Shown piece after piece: positions 17,630 to 27,279 of a stretch of DNA of 64,000 nt. The notes under the pieces are model-generated. The model saw nothing but the letters and a program-made list of their open reading frames with translations. It was not told where the DNA came from and did no database searches. Position numbers and translations under genes: made by a program. Position 1 is the first letter of the stretch, and every line of letters starts with the position of its first letter. The stretch is from Hymenobacter lapidiphilus (GTDB lineage: Bacteria > Bacteroidota > Bacteroidia > Cytophagales > Hymenobacteraceae), in NCBI RefSeq assembly GCF_003417065.2, contig NZ_QVLT01000015.1, positions 42,317 through 106,316 of the forward strand, in the 5' to 3' direction.

Positions 17630-20248
17630 TCAGGAGGCACTTAAGGCCTGCACCGCCGGTTGTGCCTTCCCGGTCGCCAGCCCACGCCGCCGGATGATGA
17701 GCTTCCGGATTTCCACTGCCCAGAACACTACACTGGCCACGGCCGCGGCAACGCCCAGCTCGGCTACAGTAAGCGGCTGGGTACTGAACAGCTCGTTGCA
17801 GAAGGGGACGTAGATGATGGTCAGGTGCAGGCCCACGGTGAGCAGCACGGCCCCCAGCATGGGTTTGTTGGAGAGCAGGCCGAGGCTAAAAATGGATTCG
17901 CGGCCCGAGCGAATAGCCAGCGCCAGTCCTAGCTGACTGAAGCAGAGCACGGTAAAGGCCATCGTTTGCCAGTGCGGCAGGCCCCGCCCGATGGCCCAGG
18001 CCTGCACGCCAATGGTGAGGCCGCCCACCAGCAGCCCCACGGCCAGGATAAACCAGCCCAGCCCGTCGGCAAAAATGGTCTGGCGCGGGTCGATGGGCGG
18101 GCGCTGCATTGTGCTCTTCTCCGACGGCTCGTAGGCCAGCGCCAGGCCGGGCAGGCCGTCGGTTATCAGGTTGATCCAGAGAATATGGATGGCCAGCAAC
18201 GGCACGGGCAGGCCAAAAAACGGGGCGCAAAACAGGGCCGTTATTTCCCCCACGCTGCCCGCCAGCAGGTAGCGGATAAACTTGAGGATGTTGTCGTAGA
18301 TGCGCCGCCCATGCCGCACGGCCTCCACAATGGTAGCAAAGTTGTCGTCGAGCAGAATCATGGCCGCCGCTTCCTTGGCCACTTCGGTGCCATTGATGCC
18401 CATGGCAATACCGATATCGGCGTTTTTGAGGGCCGGCGCATCGTTCACGCCGTCGCCCGTCATGGCCACGAACTGGTGCCGGGCCTGCAGGGCACTGATG
18501 ATGCGCAGCTTTTGGGCAGGGTCGACGCGGGCGTACACCCGCACTTTTTCCACTACCGCCGCGAAGGCCGCCTCGTCGAGCGCCGTCAGTTCGGGGCCGG
18601 TCAGCACCAGCTCTTCCTCGGAGGAAATGATACCCAGCTTTTCAGCAATGGCCTTGGCCGTGAGCTTGTGGTCGCCGGTAATCATGACGGGGATGATGCC
18701 GGCCGTTTTGCATTCGGCCACGGCCTGGCGGGCCTCTTCGCGGGGCGGGTCCATCAGGCTGGCGAAGCCCAGAAAGATAAGGTCGGTTTCGACGGTGGCC
18801 GGGGTGAGGTCGGCGGGCAGTTCGGGGAGCAATTTGGCCCCGTAGGCCAGCACCCGGTAGCCCTGCGCGGCCTGCGCATCCACGCGTCGGCGCAGGTCGG
18901 CAATGCCGGCCTGCTGGCTTGTGGCAAGCTGCTTATAGAGCGAGCCGGCGGCCCCTTTGGTGAGCACCAGCACGCCGTCCGGGGTTTGGTGCAGCGTGGT
19001 CATGCACTTGCGCTCCGAGTCGAAAGGCAGCTCGGCCAGGCGCGGAAACTGCGTTTCCAGCCCGGAGCGGGCATAGTCTTTGTCGGCCGCGTAGCGGGCC
19101 AGGGCCACTTCGGTCGAGTCGCCCAGCCAGTTGTTTTCGGGGTCGCGGGTGGCGTCGGTATTCAGGGCCAGGGCCGTGAGCAGGGCGTTGCAGCCCTCCA
19201 GGCCGGGCAGTGCCACGGCGGGCACTTCGTAGAGGTCCTCCACCGTCATCTGGTTGAGCGTGAGCGTGCCGGTTTTATCGGTGCAGATGTAGGTGACCGA
19301 GCCCAGCGTTTCCACGGCCGGCAGCTTGCGGATGAGGGCGTGGCTTTGCATGAGCCGCCCCGCCCCCAGCGCCAGCGACACGGTAACCAGCGCCGGCAGG
19401 GCCTCGGGAAGCGCCGCAATAGCCAGCGAAATAGCCACCAGCAGCAAGTCCTCCCAAGGCTCGCCCCGCAGCCAGCCCACCGCAAAAAACAGCGCCCCCA
19501 CCACCAGCGCGGCCACCGACAGGCGCTTGCCCAACGTACCCAGCCGCTTTTGCAACGGCGTCACCACTTCGGCCGTCTGGATGAGGGCGGCAATCTTGCC
19601 CAACTCGGTGCGCATGCCCGTCGCTACCACGTAGGCGGTGGCCCGGCCATTGGTGACGGAGGTACCCTTGTAGCCCAGGTTGACCCGGTCGCCGAGGGAA
19701 TAGTCGCCGGGTGGCAGCGCCTCCACGGTTTTCTCCACGTTATTGGACTCGCCAGTCAGCGACGACTCGTCCACCTTGAGGGTGAAGGTTTCCAGAAAGC
19801 GCACATCAGCCGGAATCACGTTGCCGGCTTCGAGCAGCACCACGTCGCCGGGCACCAGCCCGGCGGTGAGCACCTGTTGCGGCTGGCCGTCGCGGAGCAC
19901 CTGCGCGTGGCTGGCGGCCATTTTTTGCAGGGCCTCTATCGCCTTGTCGGCCCGGTATTCCTGCACAAACCCGATGACCGCGTTTAGCCCCACAATAGCC
20001 AGAATAACGTAGGCCGACTTAGCCTCACCAATGAGAACCGACACGCCGGCGGCGGCCAGCAGCACCAGAATCATCACGTCGGCCAGCTGGTGCAGCAGCA
20101 ACTGCCAGACGGTTTTCTGCTGGGAGCCGGACAGTTGGTTAGGGCCATGCTCGGCCAGGCGCTGCCCGGCCGTGGCCGCGTCGAGCCCGACCGGCGAGGT
20201 AGTCAGAGCGGCGGCCACATCGGCCACGGGGGGAAGGTGATAATCCAT
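17630..20248 (-). CDS. Cation-translocating P-type ATPase, Ca2+-type (P2)
   Basis: 872 residues. Order: N-terminal cation-ATPase domain, actuator domain with SLTGES, transmembrane PEALP motif (the ion-site helix; P2 pumps have PEGLP or PEALP), phosphorylation site CTDKTGTLTLNQM, nucleotide-binding KGAAGSLYKQ, hinge TGDGVNDAPALK, and a C-terminal six-helix cation-ATPase domain. This matches SERCA/PMCA-like bacterial Ca2+ pumps; Na+ or another cation cannot be excluded. The REP palindrome upstream separates it from the phosphoketolase gene. Confidence 0.9.
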   Translation of the reverse strand: MDYHLPPVADVAAALTTSPVGLDAATAGQRLAEHGPNQLSGSQQKTVWQLLLHQLADVMILVLLAAAGVSVLIGEAKSAYVILAIVGLNAVIGFVQEYRADKAIEALQKMAASHAQVLRDGQPQQVLTAGLVPGDVVLLEAGNVIPADVRFLETFTLKVDESSLTGESNNVEKTVEALPPGDYSLGDRVNLGYKGTSVTNGRATAYVVATGMRTELGKIAALIQTAEVVTPLQKRLGTLGKRLSVAALVVGALFFAVGWLRGEPWEDLLLVAISLAIAALPEALPALVTVSLALGAGRLMQSHALIRKLPAVETLGSVTYICTDKTGTLTLNQMTVEDLYEVPAVALPGLEGCNALLTALALNTDATRDPENNWLGDSTEVALARYAADKDYARSGLETQFPRLAELPFDSERKCMTTLHQTPDGVLVLTKGAAGSLYKQLATSQQAGIADLRRRVDAQAAQGYRVLAYGAKLLPELPADLTPATVETDLIFLGFASLMDPPREEARQAVAECKTAGIIPVMITGDHKLTAKAIAEKLGIISSEEELVLTGPELTALDEAAFAAVVEKVRVYARVDPAQKLRIISALQARHQFVAMTGDGVNDAPALKNADIGIAMGINGTEVAKEAAAMILLDDNFATIVEAVRHGRRIYDNILKFIRYLLAGSVGEITALFCAPFFGLPVPLLAIHILWINLITDGLPGLALAYEPSEKSTMQRPPIDPRQTIFADGLGWFILAVGLLVGGLTIGVQAWAIGRGLPHWQTMAFTVLCFSQLGLALAIRSGRESIFSLGLLSNKPMLGAVLLTVGLHLTIIYVPFCNELFSTQPLTVAELGVAAAVASVVFWAVEIRKLIIRRRGLATGKAQPAVQALSAS

Positions 20249-20298
20249 AGAATAAAGTAGTTGCGCGCTTTTGCTTGGAGTAGGCGGCCATCGGAAAA

Positions 20299-20418
20299 GT
20301 CATGCTGAGCATGTGGCGAATTGAGCCAGGGTCGTAACGTAGGCGAAGCATCTCTCCCGCTTCGTTGAAGAAGCATTGCAACGAAGCGGGAGAGATGCTT
20401 CGGCAAGCTCAGCATGAC
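20299..20418. repeat. REP-like palindrome between P-ATPase and phosphoketolase genes
   Basis: Outer ends GTCATGCTGAGC and GCTCAGCATGAC; inner stem GAAGCATCTCTCCCGCTTCG pairs with CGAAGCGGGAGAGATGCTTC. Same family as 14856-14968. It lies between the phosphoketolase stop (20424) and the ATPase start. Confidence 0.8.
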
Positions 20419-20423
20419 CGCCC

Positions 20424-22841
20424 TTATGCCTCTCCCCTACCTGCCCACTGCCAGTCCCGGATTTCGGGCATATCCTGGCCGTAACGGTAGATGTACTGCT
20501 TGTGGGCCACGAGTTTATCCTGGAGCAGCTGCTTGAGGTGGGCGCCGCGGTTGCCGAGTCGGGGCACCCGGTCGAGCACGTCCATCACCAGGTGGAAGCG
20601 GTCCAGCTCGTTGAGCACGGTCATGTCGAAGGCCGTCGTGATGGTGCCTTCCTCCTTGTAGCCGCGCACGTGCATGTGGGGGTTGTTGGCGCGGTTGTAG
20701 GTGAGGCGATGCACCAGCCAAGGGTAGCCGTGGAAAGCAAAAACCACCGGCTTGTTGCGCGTAAACAGCGCGTCGTAGTCGGCATCGCTCAGTCCGTGGG
20801 GGTGCTCAGTATTGCGCTGCAGGCGCAGCAAATCCACCACGTTCACCACCCGAATTTTCAGCTCCGGCAGGTGCTCGCGCAGGATGGAAACAGCGGCCAG
20901 CGTTTCGAGCGTGGGCACGTCGCCGCAGCAGGCCATCACGGCATCGGGCTCCTGGCCGGCGTCGGAGCTGGCCCAGGGCCAGATGCCGATGCCCTGGGTG
21001 CAGTGCCTGATGGCCGCGTCCATGCTCAGCCACTGCGGGGCGGGGTGCTTGGCGGCCACAATCACGTTCACGTAGTGGCGGCTGCGCAGGCAGTGGTCCA
21101 TCACCGAGAGCAGGCAGTTGGCATCCGGCGGCAGATACACGCGCACAACGCTGGCTTTCTTGTTGACGACGTGGTCGATAAAGCCGGGGTCCTGGTGCGT
21201 GAAGCCGTTGTGGTCCTGCCGCCACACGGTGCTCGTGAGCAGGTAGTTGAGCGAGGCAATATTGCGCCGCCACGGAATTTCGAGCGTCGTTTTCAACCAC
21301 TTGGCGTGCTGGTTGAACATCGAATCGACGATGTGAATGAACGCCTCGTAGCTATTGAAGAGCCCGTGCCGGCCGGTGAGCAGGTAGCCTTCCAGCCAGC
21401 CCTCGCACTGGTGTTCGCTCAGCATTTCCACCACGCTGCCCGAAGTTGCCAGAAATTCGTCGTGCGGGGCGGTGGCGGCGTCCCACTGCCGGTTGGTGGC
21501 CTCAAACACTGCCCCTAATTTGTTGGACAGCGTCTCGTCGGGCCCGAAAATCCGAAAGTTGCGGGGCTCCGAATTGCGCGCCACTACATCGCGCAAAAAC
21601 TTCCCCACCGTGCCCGTGTCGCTGGCCTCCACGGTGCCGGGCGATGGTACGTCCACGGCGTAATCGGCAAAGTCGGGCAGCAGCAGGGGCCGCAACAGCA
21701 GGCCGCCATTGGCATGGGGGTTGGCGCCCATCCGCCGGTTGCCCCGCGGAGCTAACTCGGCCAGCTCGGGTAGTAGGCGGCCCGCGGCATCGAACAGCTC
21801 TTCGGGCCTATAGCTTCTGAGCCAATCTTCCAGCTGCGCCAAATGCGCGGCCGGGGCGTCGGCCGACACGGCCAGCGGCACCTGGTGGGCGCGGAACGTC
21901 CCTTCGTTGGCTAGGCCGTCCACTTCCTTCGGGCCGGTCCAGCCCTTGGGCGAGCGGAGCACCAGCAGCGGCCAGCGCGGCCGGGTGGGGTCGGTCTGGA
22001 TTCGGGCGTTGTGCTGGATGGCCAGGATGTTTTCCACCGCCGCATCGAGGGCCGCCGCCATGGCCTGGTGCATCAGCGCGGGCTCGTGGCCTTCCACATA
22101 GTAGGGCGTCCAGCCGTAGCCGCGCAGCAGCTGGTCAAGCTCTTCGGGCGTGATGCGGGCCAGCACCGTGGGGTTGGAAATCTTGTAGCCGTTGAGGTGC
22201 AGAATGGGCAGCACCGCACCGTCGGTGGCGGGGTCGAGGAACTTGTTGGCGTGCCAGGCGGTAGCCAGCGGGCCGGTTTCGGCCTCCCCGTCGCCAATCA
22301 CGCAGGCCACCAGCAGGTCGGGGTTATCGAACACGGCCCCGAACGCGTGGCTCAGCGAGTAGCCCAGCTCACCGCCCTCGTGGATGGAGCCCGGCGTCTG
22401 GGGGCCCGCGTGGCTGGAAATGCCGCCCGGAAACGAGAACTGCCGAAACAGCCGCCGTAGTCCCTCTTCATCCTGACTAATGGCAGGGTAAACTTCGCTG
22501 TAAGTGCCTTCCAGGTAAGTGCCGGCCACCACCGCCGGGCCGCCGTGGCCGGGGCCGCACACGTAGAACATGTCCAGGTCGTACTTGCCAATTACCCGGT
22601 TGAGGTGGGTGTAGATGAAGTTCTGGCCCGGCGTGGTGCCCCAATGCCCGAGCAGCAGCGGCTTGATGTGCGCCAGCGTCAACGGCTCGCGCAGCAACGG
22701 GTTGTCATACAAATACATCTGCCCCACCGCTATGTAGTTGGCCGCCCGCCAGTAGGCATCAATCAGGCGGAGGTCTTCCGGCGCAAGTAGAGTATCGAAG
22801 GCCGGGGCCGGGGTCGGCGCGAGGTCGGTGGTCGTTACCAT
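20424..22841 (-). CDS. xfp: Xylulose-5-phosphate/fructose-6-phosphate phosphoketolase
   Basis: 805-residue TPP-dependent cytoplasmic enzyme that splits xylulose 5-phosphate (and often fructose 6-phosphate) with phosphate to acetyl phosphate plus a triose or tetrose phosphate. Typical features: [41 protein letters not shown] site [19 protein letters not shown] with [24 protein letters not shown], and the C-terminal [14 protein letters not shown]. Full family length. It is the last gene of a likely operon with a universal stress protein and a CxxCH protein, suggesting expression under energy or oxygen limitation, when acetyl phosphate could feed ATP synthesis. Confidence 0.96.
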   Translation of the reverse strand: MVTTTDLAPTPAPAFDTLLAPEDLRLIDAYWRAANYIAVGQMYLYDNPLLREPLTLAHIKPLLLGHWGTTPGQNFIYTHLNRVIGKYDLDMFYVCGPGHGGPAVVAGTYLEGTYSEVYPAISQDEEGLRRLFRQFSFPGGISSHAGPQTPGSIHEGGELGYSLSHAFGAVFDNPDLLVACVIGDGEAETGPLATAWHANKFLDPATDGAVLPILHLNGYKISNPTVLARITPEELDQLLRGYGWTPYYVEGHEPALMHQAMAAALDAAVENILAIQHNARIQTDPTRPRWPLLVLRSPKGWTGPKEVDGLANEGTFRAHQVPLAVSADAPAAHLAQLEDWLRSYRPEELFDAAGRLLPELAELAPRGNRRMGANPHANGGLLLRPLLLPDFADYAVDVPSPGTVEASDTGTVGKFLRDVVARNSEPRNFRIFGPDETLSNKLGAVFEATNRQWDAATAPHDEFLATSGSVVEMLSEHQCEGWLEGYLLTGRHGLFNSYEAFIHIVDSMFNQHAKWLKTTLEIPWRRNIASLNYLLTSTVWRQDHNGFTHQDPGFIDHVVNKKASVVRVYLPPDANCLLSVMDHCLRSRHYVNVIVAAKHPAPQWLSMDAAIRHCTQGIGIWPWASSDAGQEPDAVMACCGDVPTLETLAAVSILREHLPELKIRVVNVVDLLRLQRNTEHPHGLSDADYDALFTRNKPVVFAFHGYPWLVHRLTYNRANNPHMHVRGYKEEGTITTAFDMTVLNELDRFHLVMDVLDRVPRLGNRGAHLKQLLQDKLVAHKQYIYRYGQDMPEIRDWQWAGRGEA

Positions 22842-22894
22842 GAGACAGTAGGCTTAGTAGAGAAAGGGCCCAGCGACCCGCCAGGCTGGGCTGG

Positions 22895-23212
22895 CTAAAG
22901 CAGCAGTATCCGGGCGTGGCAGGCATTGCACTCCGCCTTGGAGGGGTGCGTGGAATGGCGCGCCACAATGGCCCCTTCCATGGCCTGGTGCAATGCGGCC
23001 AGCAGCCGGCGCCGCTCGTCATCGGGCGTGTTTTCCAGCACCTGCTCGAAGGCCGTCCGGTACACGTGCGCCATAAAGCTGGAGCCGTACGTGACAAACA
23101 GCCGGTCGTGCCGGGCGGCAAACGCTGCTTTTTCCGTGGTCGAAATCGATAGCGACAGGGCCTGCCACTGCTTCGCGTTATCGTCCAGGCTTTGTTGCAG
23201 GTCGTCGTTCAT
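22895..23212 (-). CDS. Small helical protein with C-terminal CNACH motif
   Basis: 105 residues from ATG 23212. Predominantly helical, without signal peptide or membrane segment. The C-terminus reads AECNACHARILLL: a CxxCH motif that would be a heme c site in an exported protein, but no export signal is visible, so zinc or Fe-S binding or a chance match are alternatives. Family not recognised. It lies between the universal stress protein gene and xfp, spacings about 40 and 53 nt, and is probably co-transcribed with both. Confidence 0.7.
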   Translation of the reverse strand: MNDDLQQSLDDNAKQWQALSLSISTTEKAAFAARHDRLFVTYGSSFMAHVYRTAFEQVLENTPDDERRRLLAALHQAMEGAIVARHSTHPSKAECNACHARILLL

Positions 23213-23253
23213 CAAGTCAGAATAAATAGTGCGTTGCGGACTGCCGGGCCGCT

Positions 23254-24078
23254 TTAGGCAATAGTCGGGATCACCAGCACGGGCACCGTGCTGTGCAGCA
23301 GCACCTCGGCCGTTACGCTGTTATGGAACAGCTTGCCCCAGAAACTGCGGGGCCGCGCCAGCAGCACCACCAGGTCCGTATCGCGGGCCTGGGCCAGCTG
23401 CAGAATTCCGTCGGCGGGGCGGGCGGCCACCGTGCGGCGGAAGCGCAGGGGGGCCGGCAAGTCAATTTCCACCCCCGTGCGCCGCACCGAATTCAACACC
23501 TCCTCCTCCGAAACAGCGGCCGCAGAATCCGGCGCGACGTGGAGCACCGTCAGCTCCACGCCCAGCATGCGCACCAGCTGGCGAATGGCGCCGGCGTGCA
23601 GGCCCAGGGTGAAATCTTCCCCATCGACGGCCAGCAGCACACGCCGGGGCACCGCATTGCTGGCTACCGTGTGCGGTACAATCAGCATGGGGTAGGGAGC
23701 AGTACGCAGGATATCGAGCGCGGTGGTTTGCACCAACTGGTCGGGCGTGCCCGAGTAATCGGGGCGGCCCAGCACCACCAGCAGCGGGTGGTGCCGGCTC
23801 ACGGCATCGGCCACGGCAAAGGCCACCCGGCCATGCCCGATTTCGACCACCACCGGCACGGCTAGGTCATCGGCCACCCGGCTCAAAGCCAGCGCCGTGG
23901 CTTCCTTGCTCAGGTTCGACAGCTCGCCGGTGAACATTTCGGGGTCGAGCAGTGAGTCGCGGCGCACGTGCAGCAGCACCAGCCGGGCCCCGAGGGGGCC
24001 GGCCAGGTTGGTGGCGTAGGCGAGGGCCTGGTCGGCGGCCCGGAAGAAATCGGTAAGAATCAGCAGGGAAGGCGTCAT
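23254..24078 (-). CDS. Universal stress protein, tandem UspA domains
   Basis: 274 residues from ATG 24078 (MTPSLLILTDFF, the normal start of a Usp strand). Two UspA folds: the first ends near VVLGRPDYSGTPDQLVQTTALDIL, the second near VVLLARPRSFWGKLFHNSVTAEVLLHSTVPVLVI. The G-x2-G-x9-GS/T nucleotide motif is degenerate in both halves. Heads a probable operon with the CNACH protein and xfp and diverges from the lactate dehydrogenase gene. A Crp/Fnr-like site (24167-24178) lies in the shared promoter space. Confidence 0.88.
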   Translation of the reverse strand: MTPSLLILTDFFRAADQALAYATNLAGPLGARLVLLHVRRDSLLDPEMFTGELSNLSKEATALALSRVADDLAVPVVVEIGHGRVAFAVADAVSRHHPLLVVLGRPDYSGTPDQLVQTTALDILRTAPYPMLIVPHTVASNAVPRRVLLAVDGEDFTLGLHAGAIRQLVRMLGVELTVLHVAPDSAAAVSEEEVLNSVRRTGVEIDLPAPLRFRRTVAARPADGILQLAQARDTDLVVLLARPRSFWGKLFHNSVTAEVLLHSTVPVLVIPTIA

Positions 24079-24166
24079 AAGGCAGGACTTAAAGCAGGGA
24101 CAATAGCACGGACAAAGAAAGGGCTGACGAGCAGCAAATGGCATGAGCAATGTCAAGCGCGGCGCA

Positions 24167-24178
24167 TGACTTTTATCA
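24167..24178. promoter_or_regulatory. Predicted Crp/Fnr-type operator, usp/ldhA divergent promoter
   Basis: TGACTTTTATCA; on the other strand TGATAAAAGTCAT, matching the ccoN operator TGACAAAAGTCAT except for one transition. It lies 88 nt from the usp start and 153 nt from the ldhA start. Binding is inferred from similarity and gene content. Confidence 0.45.
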
Positions 24179-24331
24179 GCGAACCGGCAAGGCAGGCGGC
24201 GTACTCTTGTATCGTCCTTCGCTCGCTTTTGCCTGGAGCTCTTCCGGCGCTTTCCCGCTGCCTACCTTGCCAGCCCCGCCCGTTGCGCCCGGCAAAGCCC
24301 GGTGGGCACCCCACTTTCTCAACGACTTACC

Positions 24332-25348
24332 ATGACCGTTACCGTATTCAGCGCTTATCCTTTTGAGCGCCCCTACCTCAATGCCGCGGCGCAGGACCGC
24401 TACACTTTCAATTTTGTGGATGCGGCCCTGACGCTGGATACCGCCGACCAGGCCGCGGGCAGCACTGCCGTGGCCCTTTTCGTGAACGACGACGCCTCGG
24501 CGCCGGTGCTCGAAAAACTGGGCGCGCTGGGCGTGCGCTACCTGCTGATGCGCGCCGCCGGCCATGACAACGTGGACCTGCCCGCCGCCCACCGGTTGGG
24601 CCTGCGCGTGGCCACCGTGCCGCACTACTCGCCCTTCGCCATTGCCGAGCACACGCTGGCCCTCATGCTGGCCCTCAACCGCCACCTGCGCCAGGCCGAC
24701 GCCCAGGTGCGGCGCGGAGACTTCCGGCTCGATAATCTCGTGGGCTTCGACCTGCACGGCAGAACGGTGGGCATCATCGGCTGCGGTACCATCGGCGGCA
24801 CGCTGGCGGGCCTGCTGCAAGGCTTCGGCTGCCGCCTGCTGGGCTACGACATTCAGCCCGATGCGGAGCTGACCCGCCGCTACGGCCTGGAGTACGTGCC
24901 ATTGGACGAGCTGTGCGCGCAGGCCGACGTCATCTCGCTGCACGCCCCGCTTACGCCCGCCACCCGGCACATCCTCAACGCGGCGCAGCTGGCAAAAATG
25001 AAGCGTGGCGTGATGCTCATCAACACCGGCCGGGGCGCGCTTCTGGACACCGAAGCGGCCCTGGCGGCCCTCGAATCGGGTCAGCTGGGCTACCTGGGGC
25101 TCGACGTGTACGAGCACGAAAAGGGCCTGTTTTTCAACGACCATTCCCAGCAGCCGCTTCAGGATGAATTGCTGGTGCGGCTGCTGGCCCAACCCAACGT
25201 GCTGGTAACGGGCCACCAGGGCTTCCTGACCCACGACGCGCTGACCAACATTGCCTCCACGTGCTTCGAAACCCTGGGATGCTGGCTCGCCGGGCAGCCC
25301 ACGCCCAACGAGTTGCTGCCAGCCCCGCACCCGGAGGTAGCCACCTGA
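24332..25348 (+). CDS. ldhA: D-lactate dehydrogenase-type 2-hydroxyacid dehydrogenase
   Basis: 338 residues from ATG 24332. NAD-dependent D-2-hydroxyacid dehydrogenase: Rossmann motif VGIIGCGTIGG, the substrate region RAAGHDNVDL, catalytic Arg in INTGRGALLDTEAAL, catalytic Glu in LDVYEHEKGLFF, and the His of VTGHQGFLT. The LDVYEHEKGLFF-type sequence is typical of fermentative LdhA, reducing pyruvate to D-lactate. TACCTTGC at 24263-24270 is a candidate -7 box. It sits divergent to usp-xfp, consistent with a shared fermentative or low-oxygen response. Confidence 0.92.
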   Translation: MTVTVFSAYPFERPYLNAAAQDRYTFNFVDAALTLDTADQAAGSTAVALFVNDDASAPVLEKLGALGVRYLLMRAAGHDNVDLPAAHRLGLRVATVPHYSPFAIAEHTLALMLALNRHLRQADAQVRRGDFRLDNLVGFDLHGRTVGIIGCGTIGGTLAGLLQGFGCRLLGYDIQPDAELTRRYGLEYVPLDELCAQADVISLHAPLTPATRHILNAAQLAKMKRGVMLINTGRGALLDTEAALAALESGQLGYLGLDVYEHEKGLFFNDHSQQPLQDELLVRLLAQPNVLVTGHQGFLTHDALTNIASTCFETLGCWLAGQPTPNELLPAPHPEVAT

Positions 25349-25361
25349 TACATTCCGGACT

Positions 25362-27121
25362 TTAGTTGCTGATCGGCAGCATGAAGCAGAACGTGCTGCC
25401 GGTGCCCAGCTCGCTTTCCACCCACAGCCGGCCGCCCTGGGTGGCAATGAACTCGCGGGCGATGCTCAGGCCCAGGCCCGAGCCGCCGCGGTAGCCGCTG
25501 GGGTCGGGCAGCTGGGCAAAGCGCTGGAAAATGCGCTCATGGTGCTCGGCGGCAATTCCCGGGCCGTGGTCCTGCACGCTCACCTGCACCTGCTGGCCTA
25601 TGGCTTCGGCGCGCACCGTCATTGTTTCGCCCGTCGGCGAGTAGCGAATGGCATTGGCCAGCAGGTTGATGAGCACCCAGGTCGTCTTTTCCACATCGGC
25701 GCGAACAGGGTATAGATGAAAGGGCAGCTGCAAGTCAAGCCGGATTTGCTTGTCGGTGAGCTGGGCCTGCACGGTGGCCGTGGCGTAGCGGACCACGTCG
25801 GCCAGGTTGGTGGGCCGCAGGTCGAGATGAATGCCGGCTCCTGCGTCGAGGCGCGACACGTCGAGCAGCTCGCCCACCATGCGCTGCAGGCGCTGGGTTT
25901 CCTGCCGGATGCTGCCGTTATGCGTTGGCGCTCTTCCGCCGGCAGGCGCTCGTCCTGCAGCAGCCGCAGGTTGATGTTCATGCTGGAAAGCGGCGTTTTC
26001 AGCTCGTGCGACACGGTGGCCAGGAAGTTCGACTTCACCTGGTCGAGCCGCTTGAAGTCCGACACGTTGCGCAGCGTCAGTATCTGGCCCGCAAACTCTT
26101 TCTGGTTCAAGGCTTCATTGAAGGACAGCAAATCCTGCACGTCGAGTTGGAAGTAGGCTTCCTCGCCATGTTGGGTGATGTGCAGTAGTGGAATTTCGCC
26201 CCCAGTGCTGCCAGCCTGCTCCAAAGGCTGCAGCATGGTGCGCACCAGGTCGTTTTCACGGGCCACCTCGGCAGCGGGGCGGCCCAGCAACTGGTCGGCC
26301 TCCAGGCCCAGCAGCTCGCAGGCCACCGGGTTTGCCAGCAGAATCACGCGGTGCTGGTCGAGCAGCAACAGACCTTCATCGAGCCCATTCACGATGCTGG
26401 CGGCCCGGTTGCGCTCGGTTACCAGCTGGGCAATGGTCGAGTTGCGGTACTCGTTGAGCTGCCCCAACAGCCGGTTGAACGCCTGGGCAACCTGCCCAAA
26501 CTCATCGTGGCTCTCCACTGGAATCGTGGCCGAAAAATCCTGATTCGTAGCGTGCCCAATGCTGACGGCCAGCCGCTGCAGCGGGGCCACGGCCGCCGCC
26601 GGCACCTGCACGACGAAGCTGAGCGCCGTCAGCACACTCAGCCCAATAACGGCCAGCAGGTAGTAACCGGCGCGGGTGGCCGTGGCGGTGGCCCGGTCGT
26701 TGTTGGCTTGCAGGGTGGTGATGTTCAGCTGCACCATGCGGTGGGTTTGCCCGCGCAGTTGCCGCACTACTGCCCCGCGTCCGCCCGCGCCCACCGCGTC
26801 GGTCAGCCGCTCATAACGGGCCAAATTCGCCGTAAGACTATCCACCATTTCCTGCTCGCCGGGCTCCGTGATGTTGCCGGCCTCGCGGGTGAGGCTTTCG
26901 CGGAAGCGGGCCAGCTCGTCGGCATCGTCGGGTCGCTGTTCCAGCCCGTCGAGGGCCCGCAGCATCTGCTGGCCCAACTGCACGCTATAGAAGTTGTCCT
27001 TCAGAATACTTTTGGCGCTTTGGTCGAGCTGGCGTACCGTGTAGAAGGCGTAGCCGCCCAGGGCCAGCAGCAGGGCCAGTAGCGCCAGAAACCCTAGGGT
27101 GATTTTGGTTTTGAAGGTCAT
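25362..27121 (-). pseudogene. Kdp-linked sensor histidine kinase, frameshifted
   Basis: From ATG 27121: N-terminal membrane helix, ~110-residue extracytoplasmic region, second helix (~165-185), HAMP (DEFGQVAQAFNRLL), PAS (IVNGLDEGLLLLDQHRVIL), then HisKA with SHELKTPLSSMN. Soon after, the frame is lost: near 25914-25920 one base appears to be missing (CGCATAACGGC where an Asn codon is expected). The ATP-binding domain continues in another frame to 25362, with N box LLANAIRYS and G boxes VQDHGPGIAAEH and GSGLGLSIAREF intact. Repairing one base gives a complete kinase of ~586 residues. It follows the KdpD-type sensor gene and is the likely kinase half of a split KdpD. Confidence 0.85.
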
Positions 27122-27149
27122 AATTGTAAGGTTCGGGGGCGCGATTATA

Positions 27150-27258
27150 TTTCACGCAGTGTCTCGCAGTGGACGACGCAGTGTTTCGGGGTGGTCGTTC
27201 ACTGCGAGACACTGCGCCGCCCACTGCGAGACACTGCGTGACACTGCGTGAAATAACG
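27150..27258. repeat. Direct and inverted CGCAGTGTC repeats
   Basis: The spacer between the kinase and kdpD genes consists of repeated CGCAGTGTCTCGCAGTG words facing CACTGCGAGACACTGCG words. The outermost ends ATTTCACGCAGTGTC and GACACTGCGTGAAAT are exact inverted copies. It can form several alternative hairpins. Spacing is irregular, so it is not a CRISPR. Confidence 0.75.
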
Positions 27259-27279
27259 TCCATTTATTCCGCGCAGGTC

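Noticed and set aside
17966..19987. A 673-codon open frame on the plus strand
   Set aside because: It is antisense to the P-type ATPase gene, has low-complexity Gly/His/Arg/Gln composition and no domain; a by-product of high G+C codon use.
20294..20305. AAAAGTCAT half-site before the P-type ATPase gene as a further Crp/Fnr operator
   Set aside because: The other half does not match, and the GTCAT belongs to the end of a REP palindrome.
27150..27258. Repeat cluster considered as a CRISPR
   Set aside because: Repeats are short, in both orientations and without regular unique spacers; no cas genes nearby.
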